Of a stretch of 64,000 nucleotides of DNA, positions 32,572 to 42,852 are shown in pieces; position 1 is the stretch's first letter; each line of letters opens with the position of its first letter. The translations under genes were made by a program, and so were the position numbers. The DNA comes from Porphyra umbilicalis. Taxonomy: Eukaryota > Rhodophyta > Bangiophyceae > Bangiales > Bangiaceae. The stretch is taken from NCBI GenBank assembly GCA_002049455.2, contig KV918948.1, positions 1 through 64,000 on the forward strand. The letters run 5' to 3'. The notes below the pieces were generated by a model. It saw nothing but the letters and a program-made list of their open reading frames with translations, had not been told where the DNA came from and did no database searches.

Positions 32572-33116
32572 TGCACAAGCCCGTCGATAAAGGTACAGAA
32601 ACGGCTGTAAGCCTGGTTGTCGCCCTCCGGAGTCTCTATCAGCTCCTCATCCACTCACGGACGCGTGCGCTGCCCACCAAAGTCGATCAAAACGAGGTCC
32701 TCTTCACGGGTGATCATGGTGCTGGCCGGCTTGGCGTCGCCCCAGACACGCTTGTGGTCGTACAGATGATTGAGAGCCGACCGCATCTGCACCTTCCACT
32801 TGCGATAGGAAGCAGGACTGGCCGACTTGATGGACGACAGCAACACGCAGTCGATGTAATCAAGGAGAATGCCGCCAACCATCCCTTCCCCGCACCCAAC
32901 CACCCCGTGGAGTTGGATGATGTGACGGTGTTGGGGAAGATTGGCCAGCATATTGACCTCCTGCTGGAACGAGCGCTTCGTGGAGCGATACACCTGCTTG
33001 TAGCACAGCTCGCCGTCTGGATGGACCCGAACCTTGAAGACGTGCTGCGCCAGTCCTTCCAAAAGGATGACATTCTGCTCTTCAATGACCCGCACTTGTT
33101 CGAGCACGCTTGGCAC
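32572..33116 (-). pseudogene. Protein-kinase-like domain with an in-frame TGA
   Basis: Kinase landmarks in order: GELCYKQVYR (ATP-site Lys), QHRHIIQLHGVV, a hinge ILLDYID, VWGDAKPASTMIT (catalytic Asp in a GDxKxxN-like loop, with Asn replaced by Ser/Thr) and VLIDFGGQRT (magnesium loop DFGG). This resembles the expanded kinase-like families of fungi and algae. The frame stops at TGA at 32653-32655. If read through, it continues VDEELIETPEGDNQAYSRFC to a stop at 32572, matching the usual activation-loop sequel where a Trp is expected before VDEE. TGG to TGA is the simplest account. No ATG opens the frame, so the N-terminus is an upstream exon or is lost. Confidence 0.65.
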
Positions 33117-34176
33117 CAGCCAACGACGCCCCCCCGCCTCCTAAGCGCGCAGCCTAGAGGCAGTCAGGACGCCATCTACCGTATTGAGTTGAACCTGGAC
33201 GGGTGAAGCGAGGAAGTAATTGGGTACACACCTTGCCGTCGCAAAGGCATCGTCGTCGGGAGCGAGCGCTCAGAGCGAGACGTTGTCACGGATCAGCTTG
33301 CGGCCGATTTTGCAATTGGAACGGGAATCGGTGGTGCCCAGCATAGCCTGCAGCGCAGCGTTCTCCCTGCAATCGGGGACGGCCTCGTTCCACACGCATG
33401 AAAGCTTGTACTTGACCTTGTCATCATGCTTCAGGACAGCGTTGAACCAAGTCAACTTGCCGCCGGGCTGCGGCTTCATATGGCCGATCTCCATACCGAG
33501 GTATAACAGCAAAGTCCACGCAGCACGGTCGGACGAGAGAGAGGACGCCGGAGTAGAAATAGTGCGCCGCAGCCGCGACGTCAATCCGAGCACGCGAGCC
33601 CGTAGCAGGGGGAGGGGGAACATGCACTGACAGCCCGCGGCAGCAGGGAGGCGCGGGGCGGCGCATGTGCCGGCGTGGGCACAACTGCGTGGCAACGTAG
33701 AGAGTCCTAGACTTGTTTGTGGGTAAGGACAGCTGCCGCCACCGGCAAACTAAGGCGGCCGCTCCGGCGGGCGGCCCGAAGCAGCTGCGTGCGTCGTTCC
33801 TTGACCTCAGGAACCTCTCTGTGGTGGCGTGCCGGTCCAGCCGAAACGGCGGGGACGCAAGTGAGCGGCCAGGAGCTGTCCGGGGCGGATCGCTCGGGTC
33901 AAAATCGAGCTTCTGATGGTGGCTGTCGAGGGCGAAGTCTCCGTGTAGTGACTAGAGTCAGGATTCGCCGTGCGGGACTGTGACGGTTGACTTTGCAGAT
34001 GATGAAATATTCGGTCCGACATTTCGGATGACTTCCTTCTTTTTTCGTACTTTGCTATTGTCGTGTCAGTCGTATAGCTCTGATTGCCACCTCGTCCACG
34101 GGGCATCAACCAGGCGGCGGCGGCACCGTGGACGGGAGGCGCCAGCGCCAGTTCCGAGTGGCAGCGGCTGTAGTCC

Positions 34177-34211
34177 GCTCGTGTGCCCTGTGTCACACAG
34201 GGCACACGAGC
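34177..34211. repeat. 35-bp perfect palindrome
   Basis: GCTCGTGTGCCCTGTGT, one central C, then the exact reverse complement. It borders an AT-richer stretch (34215-34320) with repeated AACCAAACC and TTGAAT words similar to 11800-11890, so it may be one end of a small element. Confidence 0.8.
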
Positions 34212-35012
34212 CAGGGTTGTAAAATCATGTTGAATCTACAGATGGTTCGATGAATCAGGTTGATTTCAAGAAACGAACCAAACCAAACGACAAACGACTT
34301 GGCTGCATTTATGACTAATTGCCCGGGCAGACAGGAGCTTTCGTTGACCACTTCAAATTGATCAGCCAGGTGGTTCGGCGCTGTGCAGCCGCTCTGACTG
34401 CCTCGTTGCCATACCCCCTGCACGTCAGTCGCGCTGAGAGTTCTACTCCCAGACCCTCCTTCATGTTTACTGTTGCCAATCGGCTGTGTAGCACCCTAGG
34501 CGCTGAGTACGTAGATCGATTCATCTGCTGTCAACGTGTGCGTGAATCATAGCCTTTTTGGCTGGAGGATGGATGGGTCGTGGTCGCACCCAGGATTGCG
34601 TGGAGTGCAGCAAGCTGCTTCTCGGACAACGGGGCATCCACTCCCCCTCAACACCCCGTCTACACGTATCGGTGTTTGGTCCTTTCTGTTTGGTCCCCCC
34701 GTCTCCGTTACTGTGCGGAGGCCCAGGCGGTTGGCAACGTCGTCGCCCTCACCAGAAGCCTCTTTGAGAGCCGCTTCCTATGGTCTTGAGTGACATGGTG
34801 AAAATGCAGTCATGCAAACGTATGCATGTTTCAACATGTTTTTGCAAAAAAATCGCCTCGTACAGGTGCTTACGAGGGGTCGTGCAAGGTTGTGTACGAG
34901 CGATTTGGGGGAAAACGAGGCTCGTGGTGGATCCAGCAACGAGGTGGTGCACTGCGCTGTTCGGACGATCCCCACCGCTTTGAGCGTAAGCCACCTGCTG
35001 TACGGGACGCGG

Positions 35013-35075
35013 CACCCCCACATCTGCTCGCGACACCCCCACATCTGCTCGCGACACCCCCACATCTGCTCCCTC
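35013..35075. repeat. Three tandem 21-bp units
   Basis: CACCCCCACATCTGCTCGCGA is repeated twice exactly, and a third time with a changed last few bases. The unit length is a multiple of three but no gene is supported here. Confidence 0.85.
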
Positions 35076-35624
35076 GCGTACACACCCGCCCGCGGCGGGT
35101 CGCCAGACCCACGGCCGCCGCCAACGGCGAAAAAAAACGCCACCCCGCCCACGCCCGCACGGAGCGCAGCCCATCCCCCACCGCAATGCCACCCGCGGCG
35201 AGCAGCGCCCCTCGGGTCACCACAACCCAACCCGCGGCCGCCGACGCGCGCCGCCCCCAAACCGGGGCGGCCGCCGTGCCGCCGACGGCGGCGGGCGGGC
35301 GCCCACCCCGCCCGCACGCAGCGCCTGTCGGCGTCGCCCGCGGCGCCACCGACCGACCGCGGCACGCCGGTAGGGGGGAGACGCAAGCCCCCCCACCGGG
35401 CGACGCGACGGTGGGCGGGCACGGGCGACGGCGACGGACCGGTCGGCCAGCCGACCAACGCCGAAAGCCGCCACACCCGACACCGCCACCGCCACTTGCC
35501 CCCACGCACGCAGGCGGTGGCGGACGAGCTGCCGGCTGCAGCCCCGTCGCGGGCGCTGCCGCCGCGGCCGCCGTCACCGCTCCCAGCAGCCGTCTCGTCC
35601 CCCCCCCCCCCCACGGCAGCCGCC

Positions 35625-36132
35625 TCACTGGCGAAAGCGGCGCTTGAACCGGGACGCAACGAGCATGTCGGTGGCACGCCCCCCCCCCTCCCGCCGCCTC
35701 TCCCCCCCTCCCCCCCCCCCCCCCCCCCCCGCGCGCGCAACGCCGCCACCGCCGCCACGGTGGCGGCAGCCACCCCCCCCCCCCCCCGTCGCCACCTCCT
35801 CCACCCCCCCCGCCGGCAACGCCGCGTCGGGATCGTACGGCACGCGCGCCGCGCGCGCCGCGCGCACGTCGGCGGGGAGCTCGTAGAGCGCCGCCTCCTC
35901 CGCCGCCGCCGCCGCGCGCGCGGCGCGCGCGGCCGCCACCGCCGGCGCCGTTGCGTCGGCGGCAAGGTCCGCGGGCATCCGCGCCGCAATGTACGACTCG
36001 AGGGCGGCCGACGTCACGTCGCCGGCCGCTTCGGCGGCAAAGGCGCGGGAGAGGCCGCCGGCGACGCGGGTGGCAACGCCGCCGCCAGTGGGGGGGGGGG
36101 CGGGGGGTGCGCACCCCCGCCGCCACCGCTGC

Positions 36133-36196
<64 letters not shown>

Positions 36197-36612
36197 GCCG
36201 CTCGACGTGGAAGGTAAGGAAGGGGGGGGGAAACCCGCGCCACCATCCGTGGCGACGGGGAGGGCGGCGCCCGCGGCGCCGACGAGCGTGCCGCCGCGGG
36301 CAACGGCGACGCCGCGCGCCGGTGCTGGCCGCCGCATGGATTGGGCGGTGCGGAGGAGCGCGAGGCGGTCTTGGAGGGAGACGGGGGGGGGGGGGGGGGC
36401 ACCGCCTCGGCGGCGGCGGCGGCGGGGGGGGGGTCGGGGGGGACGCACTGGCCGGCGGCGGCGGGGGTGGGGCGCCGGGCCCCACGTCGCCCGCGGGTGC
36501 CTCCGCCCCTTGACCAGAGGCCACTGCCGCGGGGGTGGGTGGCGCCGCCGCAGTAGCGGCCGCTTCTCCGCCGCTACCGCCGCCATCAGCGGCGGTGGCG
36601 GCCGCCACCGCC

Positions 36613-36645
<33 letters not shown>

Positions 36646-36734
36646 GCGGGCGGTGACGGGGGCGGCGTGGCCTCCTCCGTCGTCGGCCGTCGCGTCCGCC
36701 GCCGCCGTGGTGGACGGCGAGCAATAATCGGCAT
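35625..36734 (-). CDS. C9orf78/TLS1 (HCA59) family splicing factor
   Basis: Recognised from blocks in the right order for this family of spliceosome-associated nuclear proteins. The ATG at 36734 gives MPIIARRPPRRRRTRRP, like the family start MPxxRKxFRRRR. LQDRLALLRTAQSMRRPA matches the LEETREVQNLRKRP helix. SRAFAAEAAGDVTSAALESY matches the FxAETxxRDxDxxMMKYxE block. AALYELPADVR and LPAGGVEEVA match the LYELPExxR and LSGIPEVD blocks. ATDMLVASRFKRRFRQ ends the protein like the family TDDYHYEKFKK terminus. The blocks lie in two frames separated by very long runs (G17 at 36383-36399, others near 36219-36229 and 35775) and by a CCG repeat coding Arg/Gly/Ala stretches. The family's NIExTE segment is not visible. 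Confidence 0.62.
36133..36201. repeat. CCG trinucleotide repeat
   Basis: About 69 bases of nearly pure CCG, inside the C9orf78-like gene. It gives a homopolymeric amino-acid run whichever frame is used. Confidence 0.9.
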
Positions 36735-38233
36735 GGGGGGGAGGTCCCTCGGGGCGGGCGGCGCCATGGTGTCCCTCCGGGCCGCACGGGCACACGGGTC
36801 GACGACGGCGGGCGGGGGGGGGGGCGGGGGGCGGTGGGCACACGGCGTGAAGGAGGGGACGTGAAGCAGAGGCGGAGGCGACGCTGCGCGCGCGCGCCAG
36901 AGGACGCGGTGGCCGCCAGCCACGCGGAATTAGCAGCAGCTTTGGAAACCAGTTTCGGGACTGTCGGCGCCAAAAAGGCATTCCCAGTCCTGCCTTCCCA
37001 CGTGGCGCGGCTCAAAATTTTCAGTCTCGTTGGTTTGTCGCGCCTGCGCTTGCCCGCGGGTGAGAGCTGCCGCGCGCATGTCATGGGTCAGCGTGCCGGC
37101 GCCCACCCCCACCGCCCGTCGCCCGCCATGGCGTTCCCCGTGGCGCTGCGGTTTGGCGCCGCGTGAGCCGCCGCCGCGGTGGGGTGCCCGCCCCCCCCCC
37201 CCCACCCCGTCGACCGGATGCATCGGTGCGGTCCGCTGACAAAGGCGCGCACCGGGAGCGTCGTCTGCGACGCCGCGCCCGCGTACAACGCGCGCGTGCC
37301 GGCGGCCGTTTATTTTTTGGGCGGCGCTCCCCGCGGCGGGCGGGCGGGCGGGCCACCTGACGCCGCCGCGGCCGTGCTTCGTCACCAAGATGGCAGCTGT
37401 CGTGGTGGCGCGGCGACCGTGGCGACGGTCGACGGGCCGCCGCGGTTGGGCGTGGGATGACTCGCCTCTGACAGTCGCGGCGCCGCTGCAAGTGGCGGGG
37501 GGGGGTGTGGAAGGGGGGGGGGGGGGGGGAGGTGAGGGGTCTCGGAGGATTGGCATCACCGGGGGTCGGGCGCCGCCGTTGTGGTTGGGCTTGCTTCGTG
37601 CGCGGGGGGCGTGGGTCAGGTGGCTCTCTGCTGTGGTGGGGGGGAGTCGCCAGACAGCGGCAGCGCGCGTGTGCCGGGCCTTGCGTGGCCGTCGTGCCGG
37701 CCGCGGGACTGCCTAGGCCCCGTCCGCATTGGCGGTGTCGTTGGCCGCGGCAGCTCGCCGCCGTCCGCACCGCGCGCAGGGTGGGGGACCGCGTCGGCGC
37801 CTCTGGGCAGGGGCAGCCGTCTGGTCGGTTGGCGCGGGGGTGGGGGAGGCGTCGGCGAGTGTGCGCTCGCGGCTGACCGTACCGCGGTGCGACTCCATGC
37901 GGTGCGCTGGGCGGGCCTGACTGGCGTTCTCGGCTGGTGGTCGAGAGCGACTGCAGCGGCAACAACGGCGACGGGCAAGGTGGCTAAGCGACTTGCAGCG
38001 TTGGGCTCACCATCTGGTGCGTGTGGCGGGGGCCGAAGCGCAGAGGCGGCGCGTGGCACGCTTGGTGTTGGGTTGGCCAGAGCATGCGGGGCAGCGGCAG
38101 TAGCACGTTCAAGACCGCGGGCGCCTTACCCGTGGCGGGCGCAAGCGTCGCTACTTTCCCTGTTGGTTGCTGACCTTTGCTCTAGGGTGTCGCGCGCAGC
38201 GAGGGGGCGGTCATTGATACGAACGGGGGTGGG
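36735..38233. other. GC-rich divergent intergenic region
   Basis: Between the start of the C9orf78-like gene (-) and the SBBP gene (+), so both promoters should lie here. Long frames are low complexity and lack starts or motifs. A G14 run lies at about 37517-37530. Confidence 0.45.
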
Positions 38234-40416
38234 ATGCGCCGCCGAAGATGGCCCGGCCGCGGCTGCCGCCTGGCTGTCCGGTGGCGGCTGGTGCCGCTGC
38301 TCATGCTGGCATGGGCGCTGAGCGACACGCCGCTACGGCCGCCACGGCGATGCCGACCTCGGGGAGAGGGCGGTTTGTGTTTTCGTGTCGGGGGCGGTGT
38401 GGTCCGCCCAGGCGAAGGCAACCATTGTGCGGGCGGTGATGGCAGAGGTGGCCGCGCGGTGTGGTTTGATGGCGGCTGCCAGGACACGGCTGGCGGCGGC
38501 CGGGAACCAGACGCGCTGCGGGAGCGCTGGCGGTGGCGACCGCTGATGGGGATGGCGGGGGCGCAGAGCCTCCGCCCGACCGCCGAGAACACCTTTGAGG
38601 AGGTCAGCCTGTTTGGCGCCCCGTCTTACGACGAGGCGTCGGGGATTGCCATTGACGCCGCCGGCGACTTTTACGTGACTGGCAAAACCAAGCCCCGGGC
38701 GGGCACGGACAGCGGCACCATTGCGCAGGCGGTCAGCAGCCTCGTCGTCGTCGGCAGCCCAGTGGCGCAGGGCAAGAATGATGTGTGGGCGGCCAAAATC
38801 TCTGCGGCTGCCGAGGTTCGCTGGCTCCGCACGTGGGGCTCCTCGGCAGACGACATCCCCATGGCCATTGTCGTGGACGGGGCCGGCTCGGTGTACGTGG
38901 GCGGCCACACGCGCGGGTACTTGCCGACGCAGGCCGGGCGCAACTTCGGGCAGCTCGACTTTTTCTTGTCCCGCTTGTCGACGCAGACGGGGCAGCTGGC
39001 GTGGACGGTGCAGAATGGGACCATTGGGCGGGACGCCATCTCTGACCTTGTCGCCGTCAATGGGGCCATTGTCGCGACGGGCCAGGTCGGCGCCAAGTTC
39101 ATCACGACGCCCTCGGACGGCAGCGACGTGGTCGTGCTCTCCTACGACCCGAGCGGGCGGCTCAACTGGGCGGTGCAGGAGAGCGTCGGCCTATACTCCA
39201 TCGGCGCCTCCATCGCCGCGTCGCCCGTCGACGGCTCCCTGTACGTTGGCGTCACGGCGTACCGGTCGGCGGCGGGCGACCAGGAGACCAGCGACTACGC
39301 CGTGATCCGCATTGCCGGCGCGACCGGGCGGGTGTTGTGGACAAAGCAGACCACGTCCTTCTCCCAGGTGTTTGTCCAGTCGATTACCGTCGACTCACAG
39401 GGGGCGGCGTACGTGGCCGCGTCGAGCTGGAAGCACGTCTACCAAAACTTCAACTTCTTCCTCCGCAAGTACTCGGCGGCGGGGGACGAGGTGTGGGAGC
39501 GGGACATCACCACGGAGGGCTCGCACGCCGACTACCCGACGGTGGTGCTCCTCTCCTCAGACGAGCGGGAGGTGTACGTGACGGGCTACACGTCTGGCAC
39601 TCTAAAGGGTGCGCTCAGCAACGGCGGAGTCGTCAGCTCTGGGCGGGACGAGCCCGTCGGCCAATTCACGTCGGTGCTCCTCCGCTACGCGACCAACAAT
39701 GGCATCCCCAACGAGCTCTTCCAGACGCTGGCCACGAGCGCCAACGAGTGGATCCAAGTGCGTGCCGCCACCATTGACGCGGACGACAACATTGCGGTGG
39801 CGGGCTACCGCACGACGGCCGCCGCGGACGTGAACGTGATGCTCGGCTCCTTCAAGTTCCGCCCCTCCGAGGCGGTGGTCGATGGGGAGGGCATTGGCAA
39901 TGGGGGCGTCGGCGGCGACGGCTCCCCCGGCGGTGGGGGGGGGGCGCGGGCGGCGGCGACGACGGCGGCGGCGGCGGCGGCGGCGGCACGACCGCGGAGG
40001 GTGGCGGCATCCCCATCAGCGTTGTGGCCGGCGCCGCCGCGGGCGGCCTCGCGCTCATCGTTGTGGTGCTCGTCGGCGTTGCCTACACCCTCCGCACACA
40101 GTCGCGCAAGCGGCGGGCGACGCGCGACTCGGCCGCCGCCGCCGCCGCGGCGGGGCGGCTCTACGGCGCGCCGCCCGTGCCGGGGGCGCGCCCGGCGGCG
40201 GGGGCGGCCGGCGGCTGGCGGCCGCCGCCGCCCGCCGTGCGCCTCCCCCCGTCCGCGGTCGGCGCGGGGGCGGTGCTGCCGCCGGGCGCGCGGCTGCCGG
40301 GCGCGCCGCCCTCCCCACAGGGCCGCCCGCCGGCGGCGCGGCCAGCGTCGCCGCCGGGGGGGGCGCCGCCACGGCCGGCGCACCCGCTGGCGGGCCGGCA
40401 AGCGGGGCCCGCTTGA
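38234..40416 (+). CDS. SBBP-repeat beta-propeller surface protein with one transmembrane helix
   Basis: The ATG at 38234 opens a basic stretch and a hydrophobic core (RLVPLLMLAWALSDT) that suits a signal peptide; an ATG at 38546 is an alternative. About 430 residues of SBBP-type propeller blades follow: ASGIAIDAAGDFYVTGKT, DIPMAIVVDGAGSVYVGGHT, VQSITVDSQGAAYVAASS, REVYVTGYTSGTLKGA, RAATIDADDNIAVAGYR. A Gly/Ala linker leads to SVVAGAAAGGLALIVVVLVG, a membrane helix, then a basic RTQSRKRR stop-transfer and a Pro/Ala-rich cytoplasmic tail. The helix and tail lie in a different frame from the propeller, switching at the G10 run 39935-39944. SBBP repeats are commonest in bacteria, so old transfer is possible. 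The ligand is unknown. Confidence 0.8.
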
Positions 40417-40873
40417 CGCGCGGCGAGCCACGGGGCGGCGTCTGGGTGCGGCGGCGCCCCCCTGCATCTCGGCCACGCCCCGTCGTTGCGGGTGGGTAGG
40501 GTGGGTGCCCCCACACTCTTGGTGCGTCGCGAGTCGGATGGCCCCCCTGATCACCGTCCCTTTCTCTCTATTGCCTAACACTTACCCAGCACACACACTT
40601 ACAGAAGCCTCGTGCAAAAGGGAAAGCCCCCCGTCGCCCCGTCCGACTCGATGCTGCACCGCCGAGCCGTCACAGTCAGAGCCATGCGTTGGCCACCACC
40701 CCCTGCACACGTGCACACGGCACGTGCTGCGGGGGGCTCGAGTGGGCGCCTCGGCCACGGAGGCGGACGCCACCGCCGTCGTCGTGCATGCACCCGGCGA
40801 GCCGTCACGGCGGCGCCACGGGGTGGGGCTGTGGTTGCGCAGCGTGCGCGGCTGGGACCCCCCCGCGGCGCCC
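40417..40873. other. Convergent spacer
   Basis: Between the stops of the SBBP gene (+) and the C2-domain gene (-). No gene is recognised. Confidence 0.5.
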
Positions 40874-42852
40874 TCAAATGATGCCGTGCAGCTTGATGGC
40901 CTCCTTGGCGGCGGCCACGACCGGCCCCTGAAAGTCGACGACCTCCACCGCCATGTCGGGAAAGTTGCGGCGGAGGACCTCCCGCAACAGGGGCAGCCGC
41001 GCCTTGTCGGGCGCGTACGTGCCGCTGCCATTGTCCATCACCAGCGTCGGCGGGGGGGGGGCGCCGCCGCCCGCCGGCCCCCCCCCCCCCCCCCCCCCTG
41101 CCGGGACGTGCGGATGTGGAATTCCCCCGAGTAGACCACCTCCGCCGCCGCATTCGAGTGCACCGCGTGCTTGCTCCGCACGTCGGCCCAAAAGCTGGCG
41201 CCCGTTTCCGAAAAGCGGAGGCGGGCGCCGCCCGCGCGGTCCCCCGCGAGCAGCACGTAGGTGAAGAAGCGGGATTTGCCGCCGCGCACCCCGTGGTGGG
41301 TGAGCGCGAAAAATTCGGCGGCGGACGCGGCCGCGCCGGTGAGGCCCGCAAAGGCGCGGCGGAGGGACGAGACGAGGCCGTCGTCGAGGGCGAGGCCGCC
41401 CCCACACAACCGCGCGTGCTGCGCGCGGATGAGGCTCCGCGCCATGAGCGCCTGCGGGCCCGCCGCGAAAATTTGCTGCGCCGGCCGGTACGACCGGTTC
41501 CACGCGCACCGCGCGTCGCCAAAGACGGACGCCACCGAGTGCACTTGGAGGGTGTAGGTGGGGAAGGACGCCGCCACCTTGGTCAACAGCGACGCGTTGT
41601 ACACTTGGAAGGGGATGGGGATGGGGAGGCTCGGGGGGTCGCCCCCGGGGGGGGCGCCCGCCCCCCCCCCCGCCCCGCCGGCCGGCGGCGGCCCAATGGC
41701 AATGGCCACCTCCCCGCTGCGCTCGGGCGTGAGCGCGTGCCACGCGGCGGTGTAGCCGGCGGCGAGGAGCGCGTCGGAGAGCAGCGGCGTGTCCGCGTGG
41801 TGCGCCGTAAACGCTTCGGCGAAAAAGTGGGGGCGGTGCTCGTCGACGCCCCCCGAGGACGCGGGGGGGGGCTTGGTCGGCACCCCGTGCACGCGGCCGC
41901 CCGAGGCGGAGCGCGCCGACCGGAGGGGGCCGCCCTCCTCTTTGGGCACCCCGAGGAGGAGGTGGTCCGACGCCAGCCCCAACACCTTGCCCGTGACGCC
42001 CGCGAGGGAGGCGGAGAGGCCCCGCCGTGACGCCTTGGCGGCGGGCGCCCCGGCGGGCAGCTGGGAAGACGAGGCGTCCGCGGCACAGGGCGTCGCCCGC
42101 GTTGACGCGCCGCTCAACGCCGCGCCCCAGATCGCGCTCGGCGCGTGTGGCGGCGGCGGGTAGGTGGCGGCGTGGTGCGCGGCGGGGGGGGCGCCGCCAA
42201 ACCACCCGCCTCCAACGTTTGGGGGGGCTTGGGGGGCGGGGGGTACACGGGCCGCCCGTACGCGTCGAGCGCCGCGGCGCCAGACGGCGGATGCGTGCCC
42301 AGTGGCGGGTGCGGCGGCGGCTGCCGGCCATACGCGTCGAGCGCGCCGGGACCGGGCGGCGGATAGGCGCCCGGCGTTGGGTACAGCGGCAGTGCCCGCC
42401 CGTACGCATCTGGCGGCGGCGGCGGCGGCGGCTGCGCGTGCCCCGCCCCCGTGTGCCCCGTGTGCCCCCCCCCCCCCCCCCACCGGGGGCCCCGCCGCCG
42501 CCCGGCCGGTCCGCCCCCCCCCCCCCCCCCACGACACCAGGGGCAGGGGGATGAGTTTGGCGACGGGGATGGCCACCTCCCCCAGCAGCTCATCCCGCTT
42601 GCCAATGTCCTCGTCGTACACCTGCACGTGGAGGGTGTCGGCCTCCCCCGCGGTGAGCGTAAAGGAAAAGTCGTGGTTCCACAACGGATTCCGCGTGTTG
42701 GTCGCCACCCGCGTGCGCTGCTTTTGGCCGCCCTCGGCCAACCACACCTCCGCGTACGGGTCCGACTCGCCCGTCGTCCAGTCGGCGCGCCGGAGGTGAC
42801 GGCCACGCAACAAGCGTAGGCGCAGGGGGAACTGCCGCAGCGGCTGCGTCAT
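40874..42852 (-). CDS. C2-domain protein with Pro/Tyr repeats and a conserved C-terminal domain
   Basis: The ATG at 42852 starts an N-terminal C2 domain: LRLRLLRGRHL, DWTTGESDPYAEVWL, TNTRNPLWNHDFSF, VQVYDEDIGKRDELLGEV. It has the Asp residues of a calcium-dependent membrane-binding C2. A Pro/Tyr-rich linker has three DAYGR units in another frame (about 42240-42440). A globular part follows (HFFAEAFTAHHADTPLLSDA, EFFALTHHGVRGGKSRFFTY). The last 55 residues, in a third frame, contain VMDNGSGTYAPDK and RRNFPDMAVEVVDFQ, a C-terminal domain I recall from fungal C2 proteins. Frame changes coincide with poly-C runs near 42471-42482 and 42522-42531, and with the C21/G10 cluster 41052-41098. A role in membrane or lipid binding is likely; the rest is unknown. 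Confidence 0.75.

Larger units (their letters stand above)
33117..35624. other. Intergenic with possible upstream exon, palindrome and short tandem repeat
   Basis: On the minus strand 33270-33520 encodes MEIGHMKPQPGGKLTWFNAV and about 55 further residues of natural composition. These could be an N-terminal exon of the kinase fragment. A 35-bp perfect palindrome lies at 34177-34211 and a threefold 21-bp repeat at 35013-35075. From 35090 the DNA is GC-rich, without a gene, up to the end of the C9orf78-like gene. Confidence 0.45.

Noticed and set aside
35013-35075. Repeat array as a CRISPR
   Set aside because: Three directly adjacent 21-bp units without spacers, in a eukaryotic context.
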